A stretch of 64,000 nt of DNA from UBA8949 sp963675845 (GCA_963675845.1 OY776634.1:2480001-2544000); one strand, 5' to 3'. Shown: positions 37,225 through 46,900, counted from the stretch's first letter. Notes: a model not told the origin generated them from the letters alone. Numbers and translations: made by a program.

Positions 37225-37716
37225 TCAAGCCTCCTTGTATTTGGCAAGAATAGCCGGTATTTCATCAGGGGTCAGTCGACCATAGACATCGTCATTGATC
37301 ATCATGACCGGAGCCAGGCCGCAGGCGCCGATGCAGCGGCAGGCTTCTATCGAGAACTTTTTGTCCATCGTGCATTCGCCGGGCTTGATGCCAATTTCAT
37401 CGGACACTTTATCAAGAATTGCCTGAGCACCTTTGACATAGCATGCTGTGCCCATGCAAACGCTTACAACGTTCTGTCCTTTGGGTTCGATCGAGAAAAA
37501 CGAGTAGAATGAAACGACACCGTAGACCTCTGCGACAGGCAGACCCAGTCCGAAAGCCACTTCACGCTGGACTTCCAGCGGCAGGTAACCATAAATCTCC
37601 TGAGCCTTCTGAAGCGCTTGCATCAGGGCGTTTCGGCCGTCTTTGGCATAATTTGAGATAACGTCTTGAAGCATTTGTTTTTTTTCTTCATTGGTTAGTG
37701 TTTTAACAGCAGTCAT
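37225..37716 (-). CDS. Hydrogenase small subunit (HydC/HndA, NuoE-like)
   Basis: 163 residues from the ATG at 37716, spaced ten bases from GGAGGT. It is a thioredoxin-like [2Fe-2S] protein with the family cysteines in CMGTACYVKG and CRCIGACGLAPV. It relays electrons in the NuoE-like position of the trimeric hydrogenase. First gene of the operon hydC-hydB-hydA, the order seen in many Clostridia. Confidence 0.94.
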   Translation of the reverse strand: MTAVKTLTNEEKKQMLQDVISNYAKDGRNALMQALQKAQEIYGYLPLEVQREVAFGLGLPVAEVYGVVSFYSFFSIEPKGQNVVSVCMGTACYVKGAQAILDKVSDEIGIKPGECTMDKKFSIEACRCIGACGLAPVMMINDDVYGRLTPDEIPAILAKYKEA

Positions 37717-37740
37717 GTTTCTAGCCACCTCCAAGTGTAT

Positions 37741-37769
37741 ACAATATCATGAATGCTTTAGCAGGGCAA
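37741..37769 (-). promoter_or_regulatory. Candidate promoter of the hydrogenase operon
   Basis: On the minus strand TTGCCC (37764-37769) and TATTGT (37741-37746) are 17 bases apart, giving a start about 18 bases before the hydC ATG. The region upstream is rich in A+T. I see no clear Rex operator. Confidence 0.45.
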
Positions 37770-37902
37770 TAATAAAAATCAAAAACGTTTACAATTTTGA
37801 GTAACTTGGCATAAAATGACCACTTTTTTATTCATTACAACAACAGATCGCCAGATTTTCAAGTACAATAGTAATGGATAAAAGTTGAATGGAGAGCGTC
37901 TC

Positions 37903-38814
37903 ATGATATTGAGCTATGTGGTTCAAGACAAAGATGACGGACACAGGGCGGTCGATGTCCTGATGGCTCAAACGGGTATGTCACGTCTGATGTCCAAGAA
38001 AATACGGCTTTACGGCGAGTTGACCCGAAACGGGATCCATCACCGCATGATTGATCCGGTCAGGACCGGTGACATCCTGATTGCGGTCTACGACCCGCAT
38101 AACAGCCACGGCGGCAGCCTAAACCAAGTTGAAGGAGTCGACTTTCGCTATCTTGACGATTGGCTGCTGGTCGCCTCGAAACCGTCAGGCATGGTCACGC
38201 ATCCCACCTACCTGCATGAGACTGGATCGCTGACATCCGAACTGGCCAACCACCCCCTTCATCCTGTCAGCCGACTGGATCGGGATACATCCGGTCTGGT
38301 TCTCATCGCCCGCAACGGCCATGCCCATCATGTGCTGGGTCAAAAGCCGATGGAGAAAATCTACGTCGGCCTGATTCATGGCCGTTTCCCGGCACCTTGC
38401 GGCCTGATTGACGCACCGATCAGCCGCTCGGACAACAGCATCATGCTGCGCGAAGTTTCAGATCTAGGCGCAAGCGCCCAAACCCATTGGCATGAGCTAC
38501 ACTACTTCCAGCAGGCGGATGTTTCTTTTGTCCGGTTTGAGCTGCTCACTGGCCGGACACACCAGATTCGTGTGCATTGCAGGCATATGGGCTGTCCGCT
38601 GATTGGCGACGGCCTTTATGGACGCCTGGCTGACGACTATACAGGTTCCGATCAGGATGTCTCCCTGGATCAGTTAATCGGTCGCCAGGCGCTGCATGCA
38701 GCAAGTCTTTCCTTCTATCATCCTATCACAGGAAATCAAATCCGTGTCACAGCTCAGCTGCCTGCGGATTTTCGTGATCTGCTGAAAAGACTGTACAGTC
38801 TGGAAACTAAATAG
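37903..38814 (+). CDS. RluD-type pseudouridine synthase (divergent)
   Basis: 303 residues from the ATG at 37903, seven or eight bases after GGAGAG. An S4-like N-terminal domain (MSRLMSKKIRLYGELTRNG) precedes a catalytic core with PVSRLDRDTSGLVLIA, the aspartate-bearing SRLD replacing the usual HRLD, and LTGRTHQIRVHCRHMG. RNA target unknown. It is the only plus-strand gene between the hydrogenase operon and recN and overlaps the 3' end of recN by eight bases on the opposite strand. Confidence 0.85.
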   Translation: MILSYVVQDKDDGHRAVDVLMAQTGMSRLMSKKIRLYGELTRNGIHHRMIDPVRTGDILIAVYDPHNSHGGSLNQVEGVDFRYLDDWLLVASKPSGMVTHPTYLHETGSLTSELANHPLHPVSRLDRDTSGLVLIARNGHAHHVLGQKPMEKIYVGLIHGRFPAPCGLIDAPISRSDNSIMLREVSDLGASAQTHWHELHYFQQADVSFVRFELLTGRTHQIRVHCRHMGCPLIGDGLYGRLADDYTGSDQDVSLDQLIGRQALHAASLSFYHPITGNQIRVTAQLPADFRDLLKRLYSLETK

Positions 38815-40525
38815 AATTTAAGGAAGCTGAACGATCGAGCAAGGTTTTCGCAAGCTCGGCCGCGGATTTGTCACCAACGCCGCCGGCCAGCAATCGCACC
38901 AGTTCTTCCAAACGGCCGGTCGAGTCGAGAACCTGCAGCCGGGTTCTACTTTGACCGTCTTCAACATGCTTTTCAATCAGCACATGCTGGTCGGCCATGG
39001 CTGCGATCGGTGCCAGGTGCGTTATGCAGAATACCTGCCGCCCGCGGGCCAGATATTTTAGTTTTTCAGCAACCTTGCCCGCAGTCTGTCCGCTGACTCC
39101 GGTGTCAATTTCATCGAAGATCAGAACCGGTATCCGGTCAACCTGGGCCAGAATTGACTTGATGGCCAGCATGATTCGCGACGCTTCGCCGCCTGACGCA
39201 ATCGAAGCCAGCGGCTTCAGGGGTTCCCCTGGATTGGCCGATAGCAGAAATTCAACTTTATCCAAACCGTTTCGGCTGAATTTGGTTTGGGTGGGATCAT
39301 ATGGCTGGAACAGAACCTCAAAACGGACATTTTTCATATTGAGGTCGCCTAATTCCTTAGCGACATGTTTTTCAAGAATGTCAGCGGCTTTCCGTCGGGC
39401 TCGAGTCAGCCCCTCGCCGGCCGCAACCAGTTGCGTTTTGAGCGTCTCCTGCTCCTTTTTCAGCGCATCGTAACGTTCATCGCCAGCTTCAAGTGCCTCT
39501 AGATCCTGCCGAGCCTGTTGGCCATAGGCTAAAACATCGGCCAGCGTTTCGCCGTATTTTTTCTTCAGGCGAAACAACTGGTCCAGACGTTGATCGATCT
39601 TGTCCAGTTCATTGGGATTACATTCAATATCTGTCAGGAAATCCCTCAGGTCAGCGGATGCGTTTTCCAGTGAATAAAGGCATTCCCGCAACTGGTCGCA
39701 AGTCTCCGAAAGTTCCGGCATCAGATTGACTGCGCGATCCACCTGCTGAACAACCTGTCCCAGTCCGGCAAGAACTGTTTCGGATGAATCGCCATTGAGC
39801 AGATCAGCGGCACCGGATAAGGCGCTGCCGAGCTTTTCAGCGTTGGCGATGATTTTTCGCCTGTCCTGAAGTTTCTCATCTTCTCCAGGCTTGATTATAG
39901 CTGATTCGATTTCGTCCGCCTGGAAGCGCAGCATGTCCTTCTGCCGGTCACGCTCACCCGGATCTCGACTCAAGGCATTGAGCGCCTTGATGCAGTCCTG
40001 ATAGGCCGTGTAGCGGCTTTTCCAATCACGAAATGCATGTGCAACAGGATCGGAGCCATAGCGGTCTAAAAGGTCCATATGAACCGAAGGTTTGAAGATG
40101 GCTTGCTGGTCATGCTGGCCATGAATGTCCACGAGACCGGACATCAGTTCCCTGAGAACCGCTTGTGGCACCAGTCTGCCGTTGATTCGGCAGCAGGTCT
40201 TGCCGCCGGCCGCAATCTCCCGGGCTATGATCAGGTCTTCTGGGTTTAAGCGATCTGCCGCATCAATCAGACCCGCGTCTTCAAGCAGGTTGAAAGTCTG
40301 GTCGTCAAATGGGGGTTCGAAAACCGCTTCGATCATCGCCCGGTCGCAGCCGTGACGTACGCTTTCTCGGCTGGTTCGGCTGCCGGTCAGCGCATCGATC
40401 GCATCGATCAGGATGGATTTACCGGCACCGGTTTCACCGCTCAGAATCAGAAGGCCAGTCCCGGGGGTCAGAACAACCTTCTCGATCAGCGCGAAATTCG
40501 TGATTTCAATCCGGACAAGCATCAT
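38807..40525 (-). CDS. recN: DNA repair protein RecN
   Basis: 572 residues, an SMC-like ATPase: Walker A LSGETGAGKSILIDAI near the N-terminus, DIHGQHDQQ, two coiled-coil arms (about 150-370) and a C-terminal signature ASGGEASRIMLAIKSIL with Walker B VLIFDEIDTGVSG. RecN acts early in double-strand-break repair. The start overlaps argR by four bases. In spore formers spoIVB and spo0A usually follow recN; here the next gene is a convergent pseudouridine synthase. Confidence 0.95.
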   Translation of the reverse strand: MMLVRIEITNFALIEKVVLTPGTGLLILSGETGAGKSILIDAIDALTGSRTSRESVRHGCDRAMIEAVFEPPFDDQTFNLLEDAGLIDAADRLNPEDLIIAREIAAGGKTCCRINGRLVPQAVLRELMSGLVDIHGQHDQQAIFKPSVHMDLLDRYGSDPVAHAFRDWKSRYTAYQDCIKALNALSRDPGERDRQKDMLRFQADEIESAIIKPGEDEKLQDRRKIIANAEKLGSALSGAADLLNGDSSETVLAGLGQVVQQVDRAVNLMPELSETCDQLRECLYSLENASADLRDFLTDIECNPNELDKIDQRLDQLFRLKKKYGETLADVLAYGQQARQDLEALEAGDERYDALKKEQETLKTQLVAAGEGLTRARRKAADILEKHVAKELGDLNMKNVRFEVLFQPYDPTQTKFSRNGLDKVEFLLSANPGEPLKPLASIASGGEASRIMLAIKSILAQVDRIPVLIFDEIDTGVSGQTAGKVAEKLKYLARGRQVFCITHLAPIAAMADQHVLIEKHVEDGQSRTRLQVLDSTGRLEELVRLLAGGVGDKSAAELAKTLLDRSASLNSI

Positions 40526-41022
40526 GGCCTGTTTTGTCCCGCCGTTCCTCTTCTGACGGGTCCCTGAATCGCGAGGTCACTCAAGCTCTGGCACAAGGCC
40601 TTGGCCTGTTCAACACTTCTCGCTGCGACAAAAACCGTGTCGTCACCGGCAATGCTGCCAGCCACTTCCGCCAGCCGCATGGAATCCAGGGCTGACGCAC
40701 AAGCCTGGGCCATGCCCGGCAGACTTTTGATAATGACCAGGTTGACAGCCAGGTCAACCTGGACAACGGCTTCAGCAAAGACATTCATCAGGCGGCCTGA
40801 CGCGATTTCACCACTGCGCTCCATCGGGACATACTTCTGGTCGCCGCTGACTGTAGTCACCTTGATAATGCCCAGTTCCTTGATATCGCGCGATATTGTC
40901 GCCTGCGTCACATCAAGACCGGCACTCATCAGGCCGTTGGCCAATTCATCCTGGGTACTGATCGCCTGTTCGCGAATCAACTGCAGCAAGCGCGCCTGAC
41001 GTTCGCTTTTGGAAACCTTCAT
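40522..41022 (-). CDS. argR: Arginine repressor ArgR
   Basis: 166 residues, slightly longer than the usual 150. The N-terminal winged helix contains TISRDIKELGI and the C-terminal core GDDTVFVAAR, which binds arginine and forms the hexamer. A C-terminal extension (about 15 residues, rich in Arg and Gly) ends in the recN start overlap. In this gene order ArgR may also act on neighbouring genes, but no ARG box was identified by eye. Confidence 0.92.
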   Translation of the reverse strand: MKVSKSERQARLLQLIREQAISTQDELANGLMSAGLDVTQATISRDIKELGIIKVTTVSGDQKYVPMERSGEIASGRLMNVFAEAVVQVDLAVNLVIIKSLPGMAQACASALDSMRLAEVAGSIAGDDTVFVAARSVEQAKALCQSLSDLAIQGPVRRGTAGQNRP

Positions 41023-41879
41023 CTGGCTCTCCCCCTGGCTTCGATTTTTTGCGGCAGGGACACATAGAAGTTATCATGCCCCAAACGTATGACCTTCAAG
41101 GTTTTTTCCGATTTATTGATCTCAACATAGCTACCGCTTTTAAGTTGGATGTCCTGCCGCCCGTCAATCGCCAACTGAGCGTTGCCGGGATATTCACAGA
41201 TTCGAACAACAACACGGCTTTTGTCCGAGGCGATGTAGCTGCGGTTGTGCAGGGTGTGGGGACAAATCGGCGTGATCAGCATCAGCTTCAGATCCGGGTG
41301 GATAATCGGTCCGCCGGCTGACAGCGAATAGGCGGTCGAACCGGTCGGCGTCGAAATAATCAATCCGTCGCCCGGAATGCGGTCGACCGTTTCCTGGTTG
41401 ATGGTCAGTTCCAGGGTCAGTATTCTGGGTGAGCCGCCGCGGGATATCACCGCGTCATTCAACGCGACACCTTCCTCGAGCAGTTCATCCTGGCTGTCGA
41501 AACATCGCACGCCGAGCATCATGCGCTGTTCGATCCGATAGTTTCCCGAAATCAGTTTCTGAATGGATTCTTCAAGATGATCCGGATGAATTTCCGGCAG
41601 AAAGCCGACACTGCCTAAATTAACACCGACAACAGGAATCGACGCACTGCTGGCCTGGTGGACCATGGACAGAAATGTTCCGTCTCCGCCCAAACAGACC
41701 ATCAGGTCACAGGTTGAATAATCGGCATAGTCAACAGCAATATCACCAGCCAGCGCGGTTGAACGCGCGGATGGTTCAGCAACCGCAACAGCGCCTAGAC
41801 GGCTGATAATCTGCGCGGTTTTTCTGGACAAGCGATAATCAGGATCCCTATCCGGGTTGGTAAAAAGTCCGATTCTCAT
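41019..41879 (-). CDS. nadK: NAD kinase
   Basis: 286 residues. The nucleotide-binding GGDGTFL is near residue 64, NLGSVGFL near 94, and the second motif IPGDGLIISTPTGSTAYSLSAGGPI near 168. It phosphorylates NAD to NADP. It overlaps argR by four bases. A gap of about 110 bases separates it from dxs, where tlyA lies in related genomes. Confidence 0.95.
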   Translation of the reverse strand: MRIGLFTNPDRDPDYRLSRKTAQIISRLGAVAVAEPSARSTALAGDIAVDYADYSTCDLMVCLGGDGTFLSMVHQASSASIPVVGVNLGSVGFLPEIHPDHLEESIQKLISGNYRIEQRMMLGVRCFDSQDELLEEGVALNDAVISRGGSPRILTLELTINQETVDRIPGDGLIISTPTGSTAYSLSAGGPIIHPDLKLMLITPICPHTLHNRSYIASDKSRVVVRICEYPGNAQLAIDGRQDIQLKSGSYVEINKSEKTLKVIRLGHDNFYVSLPQKIEARGRAR

Positions 41880-41988
41880 GAAGCCTCCCGTTCATCAGGC
41901 ACTGGATGTCGACATCAAAGATTATACCGCAATCGTGGGTCTTTTGACAGTTGTATCTAAAAGAAAACGCTTGTCATTAACTCTGTTT

Positions 41989-43887
41989 TCACTTCGATGC
42001 AGAAACAAGTTCAACGGCCCTTCGGGCAATGCCTTCTGGATCCAGCCCCAATCTGGCAAGCAGCATTCCTCGTTTGCCGTGGCCGAGCGGTTTGGAATCA
42101 ATGCCCATCAGGTCAAATCGAATAGCTGGCAACCGGTTTAGGATTTTGGGCAGGATGGTCTGCCCGAAGCCGCCTTCGACCAGAGACTCCTCAACCGAGA
42201 TCATCAAGCCAGTTTTATCCAGTGACCGGATAATCGAATCAAGGTCAACCGGTTTGGCGCAAACCACCGAAAGCACCTCGGCTGACAAACCATGTTCCTC
42301 GAGTAGATCGGCCGCCGCCAGGGCAGCGGCTGTCATCGACCCCAGAGCGACTAGGGTCAGATCTTGTCCGGTGCGCAGCAACCGGGCTTTGTGAATATCC
42401 TGGCTGCTTAGCTTAGAGGCAAGGGCAGAATTCTGCCAGGTCTTGCCGCGCGGATAACGGATGGCAGTCGGATGATCTGCTAACAGGGCCTGGTCGAAAG
42501 CCGCTTGCATATCCTCGGCAGTAACCGGGCAGAAAATCTCAATGGAAGGCATTGGCAGCATAAATCCAAGATCATATAGACCCTGGTGGGTTTCACCGTC
42601 TTCGCCGACAATACCGGCTCGGTCGATCGCCAGCACAACCGGCAGACTTTGCAGACAGATGTCGTGCAGGAGTTGGTCATAGGCCCGCTGCAGGAAAGTC
42701 GAGTAAAGCGCTACAACTGGCCGCAGACCACCGGCTGCCAAGCCGGCCGCCATGGTTACGGCATGCTGCTCGGCAATGCCCACGTCATAGAATCGCTCAG
42801 GAAACTGCTGCGCAAAATCGCCAAGGCCAGTACCGCTGGTCATTGCAGCCGAGATCGCGCAGACTTTCGGGTCTTGCTTTGCCTTGCTAACCAGATAGCG
42901 GCCAAAAACCTGGGAGTAGCTGGGCACGCCAGCCTTTCCGTTTTCAACCCCCTGCTCGATAATAAAGGGCGCAACGCCATGATAGAGCGACGGTTCATCC
43001 TCAGCAAACTTGTATCCCTTCCCTTTTTGCGTCAGGACATGAAGCAATACGGGACCTTTCAGTTGTCGGATGGCCTTCAGGTGGTCACGCAGCGATTCGA
43101 GGTCGTGGCCGTCGACAGGACCGTAATACTGGAAGCCCAGCTGCTCAAACAGGATGCCTTGTTGCTGGACACCGCGGCGGATAATCCGCTTGATCTGCTG
43201 TTCAAGCTTGTAGATCGGCTTACCGATCAACGGGATTCTGGGCAGAACTGAATCAACACGGCTTCTGAGACGCAGATAATTGGGCGATATTCTCAGATTG
43301 TCCAGATGCTTTGAGAGACCACCGACATTCTTGCTGATCGACATCTGGTTGTCATTCAAGATGACGATCAGATTCTCATGCGCCTGCCCGGCATCGTTCA
43401 ATGCCTCAAAAGCCATACCGCCAGTCAGGGCGCCGTCCCCGATCAGGGCGATCGCTCGTTGGTCGGGGTCTTGCCGCGACATGGCACGGCTGAGGCCTAA
43501 AGCGGCCGATATGGATGTACTGGAGTGGCCGGTATTAAAGAAATCATAACAGCTTTCAGATTGTTTGGGGAAGCCGGCCAGGCCGTCAAGCTGCCGCAGC
43601 GTGCAAAACTGTTTATGACGGCCGGTCAGCAGTTTCCAGGGATAGCTTTGATGTCCGACGTCAAAAACAACTTTGTCACGGCCAAAATCAAATTCTGTCA
43701 GCAAGGCGATCGTCAATTCAACCACGCCAAGATTAGAGGCAAGATGACCGCCGGTTTGCGAGCAAGTTGAAATGATCTTCTCGCGCACTTCCTCAGCCAG
43801 CAGCAACAGCTGCTGGTTGTCCAGCGTTTGCAATTCCTGCGGCAGGATCAGATTTTCCAGATATTTAGGTGACATGGACATCCCCAC
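41989..43887 (-). CDS. dxs: 1-deoxy-D-xylulose-5-phosphate synthase
   Basis: 632 residues. The thiamine-diphosphate motif GDGALTGGMAFEALNDAG with the closing NDN is near residues 150-185, and the transketolase-like middle and C-terminal domains (GIAEQHAVTMAAGLA, DRAGIVGEDGETHQG) are present. It makes DXP from pyruvate and glyceraldehyde 3-phosphate, the first step of MEP isoprenoid synthesis. The start overlaps the ispA stop by one base, so the two pathway enzymes are co-translated. Confidence 0.96.
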   Translation of the reverse strand: MGMSMSPKYLENLILPQELQTLDNQQLLLLAEEVREKIISTCSQTGGHLASNLGVVELTIALLTEFDFGRDKVVFDVGHQSYPWKLLTGRHKQFCTLRQLDGLAGFPKQSESCYDFFNTGHSSTSISAALGLSRAMSRQDPDQRAIALIGDGALTGGMAFEALNDAGQAHENLIVILNDNQMSISKNVGGLSKHLDNLRISPNYLRLRSRVDSVLPRIPLIGKPIYKLEQQIKRIIRRGVQQQGILFEQLGFQYYGPVDGHDLESLRDHLKAIRQLKGPVLLHVLTQKGKGYKFAEDEPSLYHGVAPFIIEQGVENGKAGVPSYSQVFGRYLVSKAKQDPKVCAISAAMTSGTGLGDFAQQFPERFYDVGIAEQHAVTMAAGLAAGGLRPVVALYSTFLQRAYDQLLHDICLQSLPVVLAIDRAGIVGEDGETHQGLYDLGFMLPMPSIEIFCPVTAEDMQAAFDQALLADHPTAIRYPRGKTWQNSALASKLSSQDIHKARLLRTGQDLTLVALGSMTAAALAAADLLEEHGLSAEVLSVVCAKPVDLDSIIRSLDKTGLMISVEESLVEGGFGQTILPKILNRLPAIRFDLMGIDSKPLGHGKRGMLLARLGLDPEGIARRAVELVSASK

Positions 43888-44777
43888 TATTTTGTTCTTG
43901 TTCTCAAATATTCTGCAAGACCAGACAGAAATAAAGTACGCTTGCCGGCTTTCTCGATCAAAGCCAGTCGGTCACGCGCCAAATCAATGGTCTCATCCAG
44001 CCGTTTAACAGCTTCATCCAGTCCGAGCAGCGTCACATAGGTGGACTTTTCACTTTTCGCATCCTTGCCGACGGTCTTGCCCAATTTGGCTGAGCTGGAT
44101 GATACGTCCAGAATATCGTCCTGTATCTGAAAAGCCAGCCCGATGGCATCGGCATAGCCATACAAGTTATCAGAAAGTTCGCCCTGAATACCGGCCAGGG
44201 CAACGGCTACTTCGACCGGTGCCTTGAGCAGTGCACCGGTTTTCAATCGGTGAATCGTGATTAATTCGAGTTCGCTGATGCTCCGGCCTTCAGCCGCCAG
44301 ATCCAGAACCTGTCCCCCGATCATGCCGCTGGACCCAGCGGCTTTCGCAACCCGGCGGCAGGCATCGATTTCGGCTGGCTTGCCTGATGCATCCAGCATA
44401 ATTTCAAACGCCCGGTTGAGCAAGGCGTCACCGGCCAGGACGGCGAGGGCTTCTCCATAAACCCTGTGGCAGGTTGGACGCCCGCGTCGAAGGTCGTCGT
44501 CATCCATGCAGGGCAGGTCATCATGAATCAGCGAATAGGTATGGATCATTTCGAGCGCCAGGGCATATGGCATGGCGCTGGACGTCTCAACGTCTAGCAT
44601 TTCAGATACGGCCAGCGTCAGCACAGGCCGTATACGCTTGCCGCCGCCCATCAGACTATACCGTGCCGCTTCGACAACCTTGCCGCCGATTATTTCTGGT
44701 GTTTGCGGGAAAGCATCAGACAGGGCAGATTCTACATCGGCCAGCAGCCTGTCATAAGTCTTACGAAACGCCGGCAT
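43887..44777 (-). CDS. ispA: Polyprenyl (farnesyl-type) diphosphate synthase
   Basis: 296 residues. The first Asp-rich motif is IHDDLPCMDDDDLRRGRPT (about 84-102) and the second FQIQDDILDV (about 222-231). It condenses IPP with DMAPP/GPP to give farnesyl or similar diphosphate for quinone and undecaprenyl synthesis. It sits two bases after xseB and immediately before dxs. Confidence 0.93.
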   Translation of the reverse strand: MPAFRKTYDRLLADVESALSDAFPQTPEIIGGKVVEAARYSLMGGGKRIRPVLTLAVSEMLDVETSSAMPYALALEMIHTYSLIHDDLPCMDDDDLRRGRPTCHRVYGEALAVLAGDALLNRAFEIMLDASGKPAEIDACRRVAKAAGSSGMIGGQVLDLAAEGRSISELELITIHRLKTGALLKAPVEVAVALAGIQGELSDNLYGYADAIGLAFQIQDDILDVSSSSAKLGKTVGKDAKSEKSTYVTLLGLDEAVKRLDETIDLARDRLALIEKAGKRTLFLSGLAEYLRTRTK

Positions 44778-44779
44778 GA

Positions 44780-45037
44780 TCAGTCCTCACCAAACGGGGT
44801 CTCTTCGGCCGTCCCGTCCTGATTGACTGTCAGCTTGGTAATCTGCTTTTCAATTTCATCCAGCTTGCCGGCGCAGATCTGCGCCAGGATAGTACCCTTC
44901 CTGAACAAATCCATGGATTCGTCCAGCGTTATATCACCGGACTCCAGTCTGGCGACGGTCTGTTCAAGCTGCTTGACCGCGTCTTCATAGCTGAGCCTGC
45001 TCAATTCTTCTTGAATGGTCTTGTCTTGTTCACTCAT
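44780..45037 (-). CDS. xseB: Exodeoxyribonuclease VII small subunit
   Basis: 85 residues with the family core LSYEDAVKQLEQTVARLESGDITLDESMDLFRKG. It binds several copies per XseA subunit. The ATG overlaps the xseA stop by four bases. Confidence 0.94.
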   Translation of the reverse strand: MSEQDKTIQEELSRLSYEDAVKQLEQTVARLESGDITLDESMDLFRKGTILAQICAGKLDEIEKQITKLTVNQDGTAEETPFGED

Positions 45038-46254
45038 TGTATAAACCTCCTGTCACCGACCGAACGGACATCGCAATTCAGGACGCCGTCACTGAGATAG
45101 ACATCCACTATATCGCCCGGTTTGACCATGGCAGAGGACAGCAGCAGGCGGTCAGATTTTGGATCTGCGACCAAGCCATAGCCTCTCGCCAAGACCTTAA
45201 GCGGACTGAGTGTGTCCATTTTTCCGGATAAAATCGAAAATCGTCGTTCTTCACGTGTGGTTTTTAGCCGAACGGCCTGCTCCAGTTTCTGACGGATGGT
45301 ATCCATATCCATTCGCCGCCGGTCGACCATTTCCAGGGGCTGTCTCAGCATACGGCTGCCGCTGAGATGATCGAGCTGCAGTCGGGTTTTAGCCAATCTG
45401 TTACCCAAAGCTTGCGACAGGCGCATCTTGGCTTGGGCGATCGCCATTTCATGTTCGCTTTTGACCGGAACCGCCAGCTCGGCAGCAACCGATGGCGTCG
45501 CTGCACGGCTGTCGGCAACAAAATCACAGATCGTATAGTCCGTTTCATGCCCGACCGCGGAAATAACAGGAATCTGGGAATTGAAGACCGCGCGGGCAAC
45601 AATTTCCTCATTAAACGCCCAAAGGTCCTCCATTGACCCGCCGCCGCGTCCGACGATCAGGACATCCGCCTGACCGAGATGGTTGAATTGCTCGATCGCC
45701 CGAGCGATTGAGGGCGCAGCCTGATCCCCCTGCACCAGGACAGGAATCAGTTGGAGCCTGAAATTCGGGAAGCGTCTGGACAAGACATTGATGATGTCCC
45801 GGATGACAGCGCCGGACTGGGATGTCACGACACCAATTGTCTTGGGCAACAGCGGCAACGGCCGCTTGCGTGCAGGGTCGAACAGGCCTTCAGCTTCCAG
45901 TTTTTTCTTCAACTGTTCGAAAGCCAGAAACAAGTCGCCGAGGCCATCGGCCGTCATCTGGCTGACATAGAGCTGGAACTTGCCGTCTCGGCCGTAAATC
46001 GATGCCTTGGCCGTGACAATAACTTTCTGTCCGTCGGCCGGTTTGAATTTCAAACGGCCGGCCTGTCCCCTGAACATGACGCAGCTGACAGCTGCCTGTT
46101 CATCTTTCAGCGTAAAATATAAATGCCCTGAGGCATAGGATCTGAAACCGGAAATTTCACCTCTGACCAGGATAGATTGCAGTTTTGGATCGCTTTCCAG
46201 CAGTGCGGAAACATAGTTGTTCAGCGCAGCGACTGTAATCGGCTGCTGAGTCAT
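45034..46254 (-). CDS. xseA: Exodeoxyribonuclease VII large subunit
   Basis: 406 residues: an N-terminal OB fold (ILVRGEISGFRSYASGHLYFTLKD), the catalytic region (VVTSQSGAVIRDIINVLSRR, VGRGGGSMEDLWAFNEE, SAVGHETDYTICDFVADSRAATPS) and a helical C-terminal part that binds XseB. It degrades single-stranded DNA. Slightly shorter than the E. coli protein in the helical region. Overlaps nusB and xseB by four bases each. Confidence 0.95.
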   Translation of the reverse strand: MTQQPITVAALNNYVSALLESDPKLQSILVRGEISGFRSYASGHLYFTLKDEQAAVSCVMFRGQAGRLKFKPADGQKVIVTAKASIYGRDGKFQLYVSQMTADGLGDLFLAFEQLKKKLEAEGLFDPARKRPLPLLPKTIGVVTSQSGAVIRDIINVLSRRFPNFRLQLIPVLVQGDQAAPSIARAIEQFNHLGQADVLIVGRGGGSMEDLWAFNEEIVARAVFNSQIPVISAVGHETDYTICDFVADSRAATPSVAAELAVPVKSEHEMAIAQAKMRLSQALGNRLAKTRLQLDHLSGSRMLRQPLEMVDRRRMDMDTIRQKLEQAVRLKTTREERRFSILSGKMDTLSPLKVLARGYGLVADPKSDRLLLSSAMVKPGDIVDVYLSDGVLNCDVRSVGDRRFIQ

Positions 46255-46652
46255 TTCCCTTCACCGCTTAAACGGCCGAGAACGGCATTGATGTACGAAC
46301 GGGATTCATCCGCACTATATTTTTTGGTCAGAAGAACAGCTTCAGAAATCGCCACACTGGACGGGACATCTTCAACATGGAACATTTCATAGACAGCCAG
46401 GCGCAGGATTGTCAGATCGACCTTGGGCAGCCGGTCTTTTGTCCAGTTTTTCAGATAGGGTGTAAACCGTTCATCCAGTTCGGCTGCATGGGTTCGAACG
46501 CCTCGAACCAGTTGGCTCATGTATTCAGTTGCCTGGACAGAAACGTTCTGTTCGACAATAAAGGATGACAGTTGTTTCTCGTCATCACCCTTTTGTATTT
46601 CCATTTGGTATAACAGCATAAATGCTTTTTCGCGCGCATCACGGCGACTCAT
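46251..46652 (-). CDS. nusB: Transcription antitermination factor NusB
   Basis: 133 residues, with the typical start MSRRDAREKAFMLLYQMEIQ and KDRLPKVDLTILRLAVYEM and ISEAVLLTKKYSADESRSYINAVLG. NusB binds boxA RNA with NusE in rRNA transcription. It follows the DUF2273 gene by 11 bases. Confidence 0.94.
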   Translation of the reverse strand: MSRRDAREKAFMLLYQMEIQKGDDEKQLSSFIVEQNVSVQATEYMSQLVRGVRTHAAELDERFTPYLKNWTKDRLPKVDLTILRLAVYEMFHVEDVPSSVAISEAVLLTKKYSADESRSYINAVLGRLSGEGK

Positions 46653-46663
46653 CGTTATCCCCC

Positions 46664-46900
46664 TTACCGGAACATGCCCGGTGGCAGTATTTTATCTAAA
46701 AGATTGCGGAAAGCTTCCCGGTTACGGAAATAGCGGACACCCAGAAAATAACCCAGAATGGTCATGCCGATCAGAAACAGTGTCTTCAGGAACCCGAACA
46801 GGACCAGTGACAAAGCCAGCAGCAGCCCGATCACAGCGCCGACTGTTCCAGGGTTTCGTCCCCGGAAATTCTCCTGTAATTGTTGCCAGAAATCCTTCAT
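46664..46900 (-). CDS. DUF2273-family small membrane protein
   Basis: 78 residues with two hydrophobic segments (about 18-36 and 39-56) around GFLKTLFLIGMTILGYFLGV. DUF2273 proteins are found beside AmaP and Asp23 in Firmicutes and are thought to belong to the same envelope-stress membrane complex. It lies six bases after amaP. Confidence 0.8.
   Translation of the reverse strand: MKDFWQQLQENFRGRNPGTVGAVIGLLLALSLVLFGFLKTLFLIGMTILGYFLGVRYFRNREAFRNLLDKILPPGMFR

Noticed and set aside
37741..37830. Rex operator before the hydrogenase operon
   Set aside because: No TTGTGA/TCACAA-type inverted repeat; an AAACGTTT core occurs but is too short to call.
38807..41879. ARG boxes controlling the argR-recN region
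   Set aside because: No convincing ArgR operator was seen by eye in the nadK-argR-recN stretch.
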